Origin: Bacillota bacterium
GTDB lineage: Bacteria > Bacillota > SHA-98 > UBA4971
DNA: 64,000 bases
Direction of reading: 5' to 3'
Assembly: GCA_012516125.1 (NCBI GenBank)
Contig: JAAYXB010000033.1
Span: 37,148-101,147 of the forward strand
Shown piece after piece: positions 43,496 through 53,223 of this stretch; position 1 is the stretch's first letter, and every line of letters starts with the position of its first letter. Position numbers and translations under genes: made by a program. Under the pieces are notes generated by a model that saw only the letters and a list, made by a program, of their open reading frames with translations, was not told the origin of the DNA and made no database searches.

Positions 43496-44385
43496 TGCAG
43501 ACCGTAGGGGAGATCATGACCAAAGAGCTTTTGACGGTTGAGCCTGAGGACTCGGTGGCTCGCGTGGCCGAGCTTATGGAGAGGGCCAAGGTCGGAGGGC
43601 TTCCCGTTGTAGAGGACGGGCGGCTCGTGGGGATTATAACCTCCCGCGATATAAGACGTTGTCATCCGAACCGGCTTATAGCTGACGCGATGACAAGGGA
43701 AGTTGTGACTGTACGCCCCGCGTGCTCACTTTGGGAGGCGAAGGACCTGCTTGAGCGACACGGCATCGAGCGGCTCGTGGCGGTCGAAGGAGACCATCCG
43801 GTTGGGGTGGTGACGAAGTCAGCCCTCTACGCTGAGCTCGGAAAGCACACAGACGCCCTTACAGGACTGCAGCAAGCGGAGGCCTTCCAACGGAAAGCCC
43901 TGGAACTTCTGCGGGATGGGAAGGAGATCGCGATTGTATTCCTGGATCTGGACAACTTCGGGGCGGTTGACAAGGAACTCGGGCACGTGGAGGGCGATAA
44001 GGTCCTCTGCAAGGTGGCAAAGGTCTTGAGCAGTGTGGTGGAAGAAGACTCTGACCATCTATTCCGGTACGCAGGTGATGAATTTGCGGTTGTAACCGTG
44101 AAGCCTCTGGAAGAAGCCAGGAAGCTTGCCTTGCGAATGGTAAATGCGATCTCTGAGGAAGAGTGGCCGCCGGGAATCAAAGTGGCAGCTTCTGCGGGTG
44201 TAGCCGGGGGCCGGCGGGCTTCTCCTCGGCAGGGAGGTCTTGAGTCATATGCAGTCAGCGATTTGATCAACATGGCAAGCCTGGCTTCAACCAAGGCAAA
44301 GAAGGAAGGGAGGCAGGTAGTGGTAGCAGGCGAGATAGAGTTGAGAGAGGTGGACTGCGCACGGCAGTGTCCTGAGACGGTATGA
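43495..44385 (+). CDS. CBS-CBS-GGDEF signalling protein
   Basis: 296 residues: two CBS domains (about 5-55 and 62-118: MTKELLTVEPEDSVARVAEL, MTREVVTVRPACSLWEAKDL) and a GGDEF domain whose signature reads YAGDEFAVV, an accepted active variant. CBS pairs bind adenosyl ligands, so the protein may couple energy state or (p)ppGpp-like signals to cyclic-di-GMP synthesis. It has no RxxD inhibitory site just before the signature. It is soluble and overlaps the preceding small gene by one base. Confidence 0.85.
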   Translation: MQTVGEIMTKELLTVEPEDSVARVAELMERAKVGGLPVVEDGRLVGIITSRDIRRCHPNRLIADAMTREVVTVRPACSLWEAKDLLERHGIERLVAVEGDHPVGVVTKSALYAELGKHTDALTGLQQAEAFQRKALELLRDGKEIAIVFLDLDNFGAVDKELGHVEGDKVLCKVAKVLSSVVEEDSDHLFRYAGDEFAVVTVKPLEEARKLALRMVNAISEEEWPPGIKVAASAGVAGGRRASPRQGGLESYAVSDLINMASLASTKAKKEGRQVVVAGEIELREVDCARQCPETV

Positions 44386-44682
44386 CCACGGTTGCATATC
44401 TTGTATGGAACTTTACCAGAATCACGCGGCAGAAGGCCCCTCATGCCAACTCTTGCCGGCACCATCGAAACATGAAAACACGCAAGGCCTCTTCAGCGTA
44501 AAGCAAGGAGTTCCAGGGAGCGGCGGCGAATAATCGACATGTGCGGGACGTTCGAGCGGCAGCCGTGAGGCGAGGCGCCGTCCTGCTATTGTTGCGTGGG
44601 TCCATTTTCGGTCGTCTGTATCCACAGTCCATATCGATATCCGGGGTCAGATGGCAAGGTGCGAGAGGGAGGCGCAGGTTGA
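44386..44682. other. spacer before tdh; possible leader
   Basis: No reading frame of note. GGAAC-TTTAC (44407-44416) can pair with GTAAA (44498-44502) and GTTCC (44510-44514) around a 6-base bulge, so a folded leader is possible. It does not match the riboswitch classes I can recall. Confidence 0.4.
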
Positions 44683-45720
44683 ATGACCGGAGAGATGAGG
44701 GCCATCATCAAACCGACTGCGGGACCGGGGGCGGCGATGACCAGGGTGCCCATCCCGGGTGTAGGTCCAAGGGACGTGCTGGTCAAGGTCAAAGCCACCG
44801 CGATATGCGGGACAGACATCCACATCTATAACTGGGATCCCTGGTCGCAGTCGAGGATCCATCCCCCGAGGGTTTTCGGCCACGAGTTCTGTGGAGAGGT
44901 GGTCGAGGTTGGGCCGCAGGTAAGGTCCACCGCCCCGGGGGATTTTGTTTCCGCGGAGACCCACATCACGTGCGGGGTGTGCTTCCACTGCCGCACCGGC
45001 AAGGGCCACATCTGCCAGAACGTCGAGATCATCGGCGTCGACAGGGACGGTTGCTTTGCCGAGTACATCGCCGTCCCCGAGGAGAACATCTGGAAGGTCG
45101 CGCCCGATGTGCCGATTGAGATCGCCGCTATCCACGACCCCCTGGGCAACGCCGTCCACACCGTTTTCTCGGCGGATGTGGCCGCAAACACCGTTGCCAT
45201 CATTGGCGTAGGCCCCATAGGCCTCTGCGCCATTCCGATCTCGCGCATGGCCGGGGCAACGCGCGTGTTCGTCACGGATGTCAATGAATACCGCCTGGAC
45301 CTGGCAAGGAAGCTCGGCGCGGACGTCGTCGTCAACTCACGGCGCGAGGACCCGGTGAAGGTTATAATGGACGCTACGGGTGGCATGGGCGTCGACGTGG
45401 TGCTCGAGATGTCAGGGCACCCCGACGGCATCCGCCAGGGCCTCGCCGCGCTGCGCAAGGGCGGCCAGATGAGTCTCCTGGGCCTGCCATCGCGGCCGGT
45501 TGAGATCGACCTTGCGGATGGGGTAATATTCAAGGGGGCGATCCTCAAGGGCATTTCCGGACGAGAGATGTTCGCGACGTGGTACCGGGTGGCGGCTTTG
45601 CTTCGGGCGGGCCTCGATGTGTCGCCCGTAATCACTCACAAGTTCCCGCTTGACGATTTCGAGAAGGCCATGGAGCTTGCGAGGTCGGGTAATTGCGGGA
45701 AGATCGTGCTCTACCCGTAG
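44683..45720 (+). CDS. tdh: L-threonine 3-dehydrogenase
   Basis: 345-residue zinc dehydrogenase: ICGTDIHIYNWDPWSQSRI, GHEFCGEVVEVG, structural zinc cluster CGVCFHCRTGKGHIC, NAD site GVGPIGLCAI and GISGREMFATWY, all typical of bacterial Tdh. It oxidises L-threonine to 2-amino-3-oxobutanoate. The kbl gene that follows uses that product. ATG 44683 has GAGAGGGAGG upstream. Paralogue of the dehydrogenase at 24186. Confidence 0.93.
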   Translation: MTGEMRAIIKPTAGPGAAMTRVPIPGVGPRDVLVKVKATAICGTDIHIYNWDPWSQSRIHPPRVFGHEFCGEVVEVGPQVRSTAPGDFVSAETHITCGVCFHCRTGKGHICQNVEIIGVDRDGCFAEYIAVPEENIWKVAPDVPIEIAAIHDPLGNAVHTVFSADVAANTVAIIGVGPIGLCAIPISRMAGATRVFVTDVNEYRLDLARKLGADVVVNSRREDPVKVIMDATGGMGVDVVLEMSGHPDGIRQGLAALRKGGQMSLLGLPSRPVEIDLADGVIFKGAILKGISGREMFATWYRVAALLRAGLDVSPVITHKFPLDDFEKAMELARSGNCGKIVLYP

Positions 45721-45945
45721 CCTGGAGACGCAGATCTCAGTGCAGCGATGCGCGCCGCGGGCCGCCGCACGGCGCACTCTGTGGGCCGGTGTACGGTGAT
45801 GTGTGACCCAAATACTATAACGGAGGGAGGGAACGCCGCAGACCCCGACGGCGGACCGCGGACTTGAGTTGCCGTAAGGTGCGACGGCGGCCGGGCCGGC
45901 CACGGTGCGGAGGAGGCTGAGGGGGTCGTGCGGAGAGGAAGTTCC

Positions 45946-47124
<1,179 letters not shown>

Positions 47125-47364
47125 CGGCGGCGCCAACGGCAAGGCGAACAGCACGGCGAACGGCACCGCGAGGGGGCAGGCGCCGCGCAAGGGGTCGGAT
47201 GAGATGGCGCGCGAGGGTCAGATGAGAGGCAGGTGGTGGGCGGGGGAGGATCCGGGGGACGGTGCTATGGGGCAGCCAAGCCAGGTTATGGGTAACCAGG
47301 TTCGGAACAACAGCGGCTCTGCGCACTCCCCGCTTGCTCGCACCCTACGCGGCCGACGGGTGCG

Positions 47365-47443
47365 CACCTAAGTGGGGGTGCAGAAATCCTCCCGACTTCT
47401 GGGAGGGGTTGCCGGTGATTGCACGAGGGGTGTCAAAATCCGG
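47365..47443. repeat. left half of palindromic repeat R3 (interrupted)
   Basis: CACCTAAG, a CTCCCGACTTCTGGGAG hairpin, GTTGCCGGTGATTGCACGAG and GTGTCAAAATCCGG match R1 (reverse strand) and R2, then stop abruptly at 47443, where the DUF1670 unit begins. The other half resumes at about 50421. Confidence 0.85.
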
Positions 47444-47497
47444 ATAGCGGTGATATGGTATATTGGGCTCAGAAGCGCTCGGAGGGGGAGGAGAAAG

Positions 47498-49084
47498 ATG
47501 GGACGGCCCAAACGCTATCGGGAACGCATTGAATTCGAGATGCACTCGGTACAAGCCAAGAGCGTACAAAGCCTCATAAGCCAGGTATTGCAGAAAGACT
47601 TCGGTTGTAGCCGGCTGGAGGCGGAAGTTCTGTCCCAACGCAGTCTCGGCTGGTTACGAGCATTAGGAGTCCCTGAGGTGCCGGGACAGGTTCGTCTTGC
47701 GGTTCCGGCCACGCCGTCCCGACGATACGCCCGCGAGCGCCGAATGATGGCCACCATCACCGCAGTCGATGTGGGAGAAGACACCGAGATCTGGCGGGTT
47801 TATGGACTGGCTGCTCTGCAACGCAGACGGCTATTGCGCTGGTTATACGAAATCTACCGTTCAGGAGGCTGGGCCAGCCTTGCTGAGTTAGCTGCTTGGG
47901 CTAACCTCACCCCGACCGCCCTGGGTGCCAGACTGGCTCCCATACGCCGACACGGGATCTGGCTACCCCATGTTGGCGGACCTGAGCCGCGTGAAGATCG
48001 ATTGGCGTTGGAACCGTGGCTCGTTGCCCGCTACCTGGAGGAAGGGCAGGTGGAATCGTTGCGGGCTCAGTGTGGCCTGACGCTGGCTTCCTGGGAGAAC
48101 CTCCTGTATCGCTTCCTGCAGGTGGTCAGTGCAGCGGACATCGGGACCGCCCCCGAGGTCTTGGCCAACCGGTATGGCTTCAGCATCCTTGAAGTCCGCC
48201 AACTGCTCGCGGTATCGCGCAAATACCGTCATCAGCCGTTATTCAAAGAACTTGCAGCCAGCTATGGTGACTTCATCTGCTCTTCTAGTTCCGCTGAGAT
48301 TGAGGATGAACTCACGAAGCTCTATGGTTTCTCGCCGGTTAGCGCAAGGCTGTACCACGAGTGGCTTGCGGAGCTGGCAGCACGCCTTAGCACGACTTCT
48401 CTTGGCCCCGGCGAGATGATCTTCCTGGCGATATCCGCCGACGAGGGTGCCCGGGCCAGGTTAGTTGAAGCGAGACACATCCCTGTGCGGCTCCGGTACT
48501 TTACGGAAGATGACGCGTTGGAAGGGCCTTACGGAGATTGCCCCAGCAAGGTTTCCGGGCTGAAGTTCAACCGCCTGGTGCGCTATGCCACCGAAGCTAG
48601 AGTCCAAGGAGCGCTCTTGACGCTGCCGGACCTGGCGGTCCTTATGGGGATACACGTGGATGCCATTCGGCGGCAGCTAGCTGCCCACCCTGAAGTGGTG
48701 GTGCCGACCAGAGGGCGACTAAAGGACATCGGTCGAGGGGTGACCCACAAGGCAGAGATCGTGGAGATGTACTTGCAGATGCACACGGAGACGGAAATTG
48801 TGGAACGCACTGGCCACAGCTATGAGAGCGTGGAGGCGTACTTGCGAGAGTTCGCACGGGTCGTCACCCTTGCCGACCAGGGAATGAACCCTGTTATGAT
48901 CCGCCGCGTAACGGGGCGATCCATGGCGCTGGTTAAAGCATACCTTGAGCTTTATCGTCGTTACGACAAGCCTGATTATCACTTCCGCTTGGCCCAACTG
49001 CGTAACGTGTTTACGCGGGGAGAGATCCTTGGCCAAAAAAAGGGGCGGCATTTCCCCTACCTTATCGGGGGTGCCGAAAGATGA
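47498..49084 (+). CDS. DUF1670-like protein A
   Basis: 528 residues from ATG 47498, which has GGAGGGGGAGGAG upstream; the frame's earlier ATG at 47372 lies in repeat DNA and is not real. The C-terminus carries the DUF1670-like signature: RGRLKDIGRGVTHKAEIVEM, TETEIVERTGHSYESVEAYL, then GMNPVMIRRVTGRSMALVKAYLELY. This reads like two helix-turn-helix blocks, suggesting DNA binding. The N-terminal 380 residues hold several HTH-like segments (LAELAAWANLTPTALGARL, YGFSILEVRQLLAVS). Biochemical role unknown. Its stop overlaps the next start (ATGA). Confidence 0.75.
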   Translation: MGRPKRYRERIEFEMHSVQAKSVQSLISQVLQKDFGCSRLEAEVLSQRSLGWLRALGVPEVPGQVRLAVPATPSRRYARERRMMATITAVDVGEDTEIWRVYGLAALQRRRLLRWLYEIYRSGGWASLAELAAWANLTPTALGARLAPIRRHGIWLPHVGGPEPREDRLALEPWLVARYLEEGQVESLRAQCGLTLASWENLLYRFLQVVSAADIGTAPEVLANRYGFSILEVRQLLAVSRKYRHQPLFKELAASYGDFICSSSSAEIEDELTKLYGFSPVSARLYHEWLAELAARLSTTSLGPGEMIFLAISADEGARARLVEARHIPVRLRYFTEDDALEGPYGDCPSKVSGLKFNRLVRYATEARVQGALLTLPDLAVLMGIHVDAIRRQLAAHPEVVVPTRGRLKDIGRGVTHKAEIVEMYLQMHTETEIVERTGHSYESVEAYLREFARVVTLADQGMNPVMIRRVTGRSMALVKAYLELYRRYDKPDYHFRLAQLRNVFTRGEILGQKKGRHFPYLIGGAER

Positions 49085-50418
49085 GGTGGCAGGAAGAGGT
49101 CTTTGGGCCGCTTTTAGCCCGCACGGTGGAGAATGCCCAAATCCAGCATCTGGCTGAGCACTATGATCTCGCGCGCGATTCCCGTCTTGCCCAGGCCATT
49201 GTTCGATACGTTAACGAGGTACTGGATGCTGAGGAAAAGCGCCGTCAGGTAAAGAGGGTACGCCCGGGGGAGTTATTGTTGAGAACCCACCGAGGCCCCC
49301 TAACGGTTGCTGTGCGCACGTCCGAAGACATCGCCCGGGTGGTGAATGGTGAGCGCCTGGACAAGGTGCGACGCGACATTATCGAGCGCGCCAAGGCACA
49401 ATACCGCGAACTCTTTCCCGAGGCCTCTCCAGAGGCAGTGGAGCGTTTCATTCGCTGCGTCTGGCCTGGGTACGCCCCGCGCGGCGCGGTCCCGAGCGCC
49501 CTTTGGGGTCCGCGCAAAAAGCGGCCGTGGGGTGCTATTCCCTATGATGGCCATCCTCTGGTGGAATTGGACGTCGAACGGGGTCGCCGATGGGTGGAGC
49601 GCGGGGAGCCCCGTCCCGGGCACTTTCCTGAAACCTACCAGAAACTTGCCCACTATTTGAGCGTCCAAGCTGGCATTCCGCCAGCAATCCAGGAACCAAT
49701 GATCCTGGATCTCATGGCCATCCGCGCCCGGTTTTGCCCAAGGCTCACTACCCTGGCCAGCGGTCAGATGCCCCTGGTAGCCATGCACGTGAAGTCTGGT
49801 CGCCAGCTTTGGCAGCCAAGTCGTTACCAGCCCATGGCTCCGGTGGTCGTGACGCTCCTCGCCGACGACGAGGGACGTATTCTACGTTACAGCCCGCCGG
49901 TGTCCTACGAAGAATTCCTTGGATTCTACGGACGCCGCATCGCCCGGGTCCTAACCGAGGCTTACACCCAAGACGGGCTACTCTCTTTCTCGGAGCTACA
50001 GTGGGCATTTCTGGCTTCCACCGCGACCATATCAAGAGCTATCGATCATTATCAGAAGCAGCACCAGGTGATCCTGCCTTGTCCGGGCACCGTGCTCGAT
50101 ATGGGTCGCATGCTTACCCATAAGGACCTCGTAATCCGTCTATGCCTCCAGGGTCTTTCTGTCCTGGAGATCGCCCGGCAGACCTATCACAGTCCCCGGT
50201 CTGTCGACGCGTACCTTAAGGCATTTGATTCCGTACTCATACTGCATCTTTACGGCATGAGCCCAGGCCTAATGGCAACAGTCCTCGGACGAGGCGAGTC
50301 TCTCATCCGTGAGTACCTCGAGATCATCGAGACATATCTGAAGGATGCCGACACCATGCGTGATTACTTACGCAAACGAGGCGTACACGTCCCCACTAAA
50401 ATACCATATAGCGGTTGA
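49081..50418 (+). CDS. DUF1670-like protein B
   Basis: 445 residues, coupled to protein A by a 4-base overlap and clearly its paralogue at the C-terminus: DMGRMLTHKDLVIRLCLQGL, VLEIARQTYHSPRSVDAYL, LYGMSPGLMATVLGRGESLI. The N-terminal part differs: LLLRTHRGPLTVAVRTSEDI and a Trp-rich central stretch with YQKLAHYLSVQAGIPPAIQEP. Conserved acidic residues (DLMAIRARF, VTLLADDEGRIL) might be catalytic, but no DDE, tyrosine or serine recombinase pattern is obvious. Two unequal paralogues suggest a heteromeric machine. Confidence 0.72.
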   Translation: MRWQEEVFGPLLARTVENAQIQHLAEHYDLARDSRLAQAIVRYVNEVLDAEEKRRQVKRVRPGELLLRTHRGPLTVAVRTSEDIARVVNGERLDKVRRDIIERAKAQYRELFPEASPEAVERFIRCVWPGYAPRGAVPSALWGPRKKRPWGAIPYDGHPLVELDVERGRRWVERGEPRPGHFPETYQKLAHYLSVQAGIPPAIQEPMILDLMAIRARFCPRLTTLASGQMPLVAMHVKSGRQLWQPSRYQPMAPVVVTLLADDEGRILRYSPPVSYEEFLGFYGRRIARVLTEAYTQDGLLSFSELQWAFLASTATISRAIDHYQKQHQVILPCPGTVLDMGRMLTHKDLVIRLCLQGLSVLEIARQTYHSPRSVDAYLKAFDSVLILHLYGMSPGLMATVLGRGESLIREYLEIIETYLKDADTMRDYLRKRGVHVPTKIPYSG

Positions 50419-50420
50419 CA

Positions 50421-50512
50421 GGGCCACTGGCCAGACGGGCCGGATTTTGTCAAGGCGCCCCGCTTGGGGCGCCGTCCCCGAGTGCAACACCGGCAGCCCG
50501 GCAACTACTGGA
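50421..50512. repeat. right half of palindromic repeat R3 (interrupted)
   Basis: CCAGACGGGCCGGATTTTG, GGCGCCCCGCTTGGGGCGCC, GAGTGCAACACCGGCAGCCC and GGCAACTACTGG follow the order of R1, including the CCCGGCAACTA(G/C)TGG end. It begins where the left half broke off. A CTTACTTAG near 50541 recalls the repeat's tail. Confidence 0.83.
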
Positions 50513-50661
50513 AGAGGGGCGAGAACTAACGCACCCTTACTTAGCGAGTTCGAGCTTACACACATAAGAGCTCTGACCGGGGGTTTCTTTCTGTCCGCGC
50601 CGTCGGCAGCCGCAGGGCTACGAAGAGGCATAGAAGGCGCCTTGCGGCCGCATTTTACCAC

Positions 50662-50689
50662 TTGACTACGAGTGCTCCTGTGCTATAAT
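50662..50689 (+). promoter_or_regulatory. sigma-70-type promoter of the tRNA cluster
   Basis: TTGACT at 50662-50667 and consensus TATAAT at 50684-50689, 16 bases apart. The first tRNA begins 56 bases after the -10 box. Confidence 0.8.
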
Positions 50690-50745
50690 TGCAAGTGTGA
50701 CAGGGGGCCGTGCGAGAAGCGCGGCGTCTCTGGCAAAGATTACGT

Positions 50746-50821
<76 letters not shown>

Positions 50822-50890
50822 TTTTTCTTAGTAGCGTGGGACGTGCGGAGGCGAAAGCGTCCGACGCCCCACGCGCCTTGCATGGGTTAA

Positions 50891-50967
50891 GGCGGCGTAG
50901 CTCAGCTGGTCAGAGCACGCGGTTCATACCCGCGGTGTCACTGGTTCGAATCCAGTCGCCGCTACCA
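50891..50967 (+). tRNA. tRNA-Met(CAU), elongator
   Basis: Acceptor GGCGGCG/CGCCGCT, anticodon stem CGCGG/CCGCG with loop TTCATAC, anticodon CAT at 50935-50937, encoded CCA. Its sequence resembles elongator Met tRNAs more than the lysidine-modified Ile tRNA. Confidence 0.9.
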
Positions 50968-51031
50968 TTTTGTTAATGCGGCGCGGCCGGGTGTTCCCGG
51001 CCGTGTGAAAGTGAATAACCCAAGTTTAGGT

Positions 51032-51107
<76 letters not shown>

Positions 51108-51115
51108 ATGTTTAG

Positions 51116-51149
51116 CAGGGGCTTCGCAGATTGGCGAAGCTCCTGTTTT
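51116..51149 (+). terminator. Rho-independent terminator of the tRNA cluster
   Basis: A 12-bp stem, CAGGGGCTTCGC and GCGAAGCTCCTG (one G-T pair), with loop AGATTG, followed by TTTT. It starts nine bases after tRNA-Lys. Confidence 0.9.
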
Positions 51150-51155
51150 CCGTGC

Positions 51156-51188
51156 TTGCCAATCCCTTGCCAATCCCTTGCCAATCTC
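51156..51188. repeat. 11-bp tandem repeat x3
   Basis: TTGCCAATCCC occurs at 51156 and 51167, with a variant TTGCCAATCTC at 51178, directly after the tRNA-Lys terminator. Purpose unknown; positions next to tRNA genes are common integration scars. Confidence 0.8.
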
Positions 51189-51326
51189 CCCACAAAGCAC
51201 CCGCTAGAAAGCTCGTTGTTTTTCCCTATTTCCATGGCTTCCGAACGGCATTTCCTCAAGCTTGGTCGCGGGCCTAGCTTTTTATTCCCGGCCCAATATG
51301 GTATCATATTATCTGAGCTAGAGGTA

Positions 51327-51434
51327 GACGAGACTGTTGATTGTTCCCACATTATGGCACATGAGCCCTGTTGAATCGCGTACAACCGCCGCCGTGCCCG
51401 GTGGAATTGGCAGCTCCTGGGGAAGTTCAACAGT
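51327..51434. repeat. MITE-like element with CAACAG repeat, copy B
   Basis: GAGACTGTTGA at about 51330-51340 and its complement TCAACAGTCTC near 51417-51427 bound roughly 108 bp with no gene. The left 51 bases match 42241-42292 in reverse. The short inverted ends and small size resemble a MITE. The surrounding 51150-51512 stretch has no gene. Confidence 0.6.
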
Positions 51435-51512
51435 CTCGTAGACGATTACTTAGGCTAGGAGTGACCGGACTGGCTGAGCAGTCAATCCCTGCGGGTTAGG
51501 GGCGGTTGCGCG

Positions 51513-51857
51513 GTGTTTTTCACGCATCTTCTTGACGAAGTGTTGAGAGCAAAGCGGAGTAGGCGGGAAATAGAGCGACGCGAGTGCTTGTCTCGGGTAT
51601 TCGAGGCTTTGTCCACGCTGGCTAGAGAAATACCCTTCGACGAAGCTTATGTCTTTGGGTCTCTTGCGAAGCCCGGGAGGTTTGTAAAGGGCTCGTCTGA
51701 CGTAGATATCGGTTTCATAGGACTGCGTGACGAACATTTCTTTAGGGCGGGTGCCCTTCTTTCGACCATGCTGTGCTCAGACGTAGACGTTGTCCAACTG
51801 GAGGGGCATCCCCTTGCAGAGAGGGTGAAGGAGGAAGGAATAAGGTGGATGCACTGA
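51513..51857 (+). CDS. mntA: MNT-type nucleotidyltransferase antitoxin
   Basis: 114 residues with the minimal nucleotidyltransferase motif FGSLAKPGRFVKGSSDVDIGF (seen as FGSLAKPG and SSDVDIG), which binds the NTP and metal. In MNT/HEPN pairs this enzyme AMPylates a tyrosine of the HEPN toxin and silences it. GTG 51513 is the start; the ribosome site is weak. It overlaps the toxin gene by 13 bases. Confidence 0.85.
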   Translation: MFFTHLLDEVLRAKRSRREIERRECLSRVFEALSTLAREIPFDEAYVFGSLAKPGRFVKGSSDVDIGFIGLRDEHFFRAGALLSTMLCSDVDVVQLEGHPLAERVKEEGIRWMH

Positions 51858-52303
51858 GGCTGGCTCTCCTCCGCGCGGAAATTCAAAGGCAGGCTGCAGA
51901 GATCGACAAGATCTACATGAAAATCGAAGAGCGTAAGCAAAGGCATGACCCGGCTTCTCTTGAGAGTCTGGGCTACCAATTACACAACCTCTATTGTGCT
52001 TTCGAAGATCTGCTCAAGATCGTAGCAGCCTTCTTTGAGAATCAGGTCGCGGATGAGAGCCGCTACCATGCCGAACTCCTGCGTCGCATGAGTCTTGTCG
52101 TAGAAGGGGTCCGCCCGGCGTTCATCTCCGAGAAAACATATCGCCTCCTGGACAACCTTCGCTCATTCCGCCACTTTTTTCGTCACGCCTACGCGTATGA
52201 GCTTGATGAGCGGAAATTAGGGATTGTGCTTGAAGACGCTCTTAGGCTCAAGGAACTCTACCCCCAGGACATTCGCAGCTTCCTTGAGGCCCTCGTTTCA
52301 TAG
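51845..52303 (+). CDS. hepT: HEPN-domain toxin (HepT type)
   Basis: 152 residues, all-helical, with the HEPN active-site motif R-x4-H-x-Y in RHFFRHAY at about residues 115-122. HepT toxins are ribonucleases; the tyrosine is the AMPylation target of the partner. GTG 51845 follows AAGGAGGAAGG. The order antitoxin then toxin with overlap is normal for this class. The pair may stabilise this repeat-rich region or defend against phage. Confidence 0.83.
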   Translation: MDALRLALLRAEIQRQAAEIDKIYMKIEERKQRHDPASLESLGYQLHNLYCAFEDLLKIVAAFFENQVADESRYHAELLRRMSLVVEGVRPAFISEKTYRLLDNLRSFRHFFRHAYAYELDERKLGIVLEDALRLKELYPQDIRSFLEALVS

Positions 52304-52432
52304 ACTAAGTCGAGGCTTCCTATTCCTAGGTTCTGGCTTCATAGACAACTGCCCCCACGGGAGGGATGCTGATCCTTGTCGAGTGAGGCATTCCTTCGTC
52401 ACTAAGTAAGAGCGCATAAGTTTTCGACTGGT

Positions 52433-52675
52433 TTACGCTGCGGGCGTGAGAACTTCCGATGTCGTCAATCGCTCAAAAAACGTCTCTACAGCACATATGA
52501 GCGCGTCCATGGTTCCGTAGAGCCTGTTTGCTGCAACTACGGCCTTGAGACGCCACCATATCTTCTCCGCAGGGTTGAGCTGGGGCATGCAGCATGGTAA
52601 CTAGTACAGCCTCACCCTCGGGTGGCTGGTAAGCCCCTCCTGCGCGGCTTTGGCCTTTTTCCTTACCTCGTCGTG
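52433..52675 (-). pseudogene. IS630-family transposase remnant (C-terminal part)
   Basis: The minus strand reads HDEVRKKAKAAQEGLTSHP, RVRLY-stop-LPCCMPQLNPAEKIWW and RLKAVVAANRLYG, ending LTPAA-stop. The LPxxxPQLNPxExxW block is the hallmark of IS630 transposases. An in-frame TAG and the missing 5' part show it is dead. Confidence 0.8.
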
Positions 52676-52903
52676 TGATAGGGATCGAACATACCTCAAC
52701 CTATACAGCACCTCATGCTAGCAAATGGGCAGCTAGCAGGCATTATACATGGAAAACCGCGATCTGTCGATCGTTTTTGAGAAGTTACTTAGGTGGGGCC
52801 GGTGGGGGTCCCGACGAGCGGTGCCAGGGAGCAGGATGCTTCAGGTGTCGTCACCGGGGTCGTCATCGGGGGCGGTGCGGTGAGCGACGAGCGGATATGG
52901 GCA

Positions 52904-53050
52904 CTACTCCGAAGCGAGCTTCGATAGCGCGGCGTTGTAGTCAATCGAGTTGTCGGTGATCTCGCGGCGGGCTTGGCTCGGTTCGCCAAGCACAACCCCG
53001 ATTAGTGTGTCGTAGGTCTCGACTCGGGCCAGCGGTCCGATGTGAGTGAG
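52904..53050 (-). pseudogene. unidentified C-terminal gene fragment
   Basis: The minus strand reads LTHIGPLARVETYDTLIGVV and then LGEPSQARREITDNSIDYNA, ending LASE-stop at 52904. It reads like true protein sequence without a start. I do not recognise the family. The rest of 52304-53223 shows no gene beyond this and the IS630 remnant. Confidence 0.4.
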
Positions 53051-53223
53051 GAGTGAGGGTGGTGAGTGCCTGGGGAAAGTTCCACCTAGGCCAGGACTTC
53101 ACATACGGGATCTTTGACCCTGACGAGAGCTGTTGGCAGATTCTTAGCTTCTTATCGAAACTCACTTGCGCTGGTGGTTGTCCGCCAACAGGCAGGGACC
53201 GCGCGGGGGGGGCTGGCGGGTCC

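Larger units (their letters stand above)
47444..50418 (+). mobile_element. two-gene DUF1670 unit inserted in a palindromic repeat
   Basis: R3 is intact on both sides but broken in the loop of its AAAATCCGGC/GCCGGATTTT hairpin. The 3 kb between holds only the two coupled DUF1670-like genes. Short terminal signals are present: ATATGGTAT at 47453-47461 and its complement at 50401-50409, and a direct ATAGCGGT at 47444-47451 and 50408-50415. The exact right edge (50407-50430) is uncertain. No known transposase is inside, so one of the two proteins may be the mobilising enzyme, or the unit is moved in trans. Confidence 0.65.

Noticed and set aside
44386..44682. Glycine or cyclic-di-GMP riboswitch upstream of tdh
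   Set aside because: A GCAAGGCCTC stretch recalls part of such motifs, but the conserved cores (for example GGGCAAACC) are absent.
47372..47497. Upstream start of DUF1670-like protein A
   Set aside because: These codons lie in the palindromic repeat and at the element edge; the strong ribosome site is before ATG 47498.
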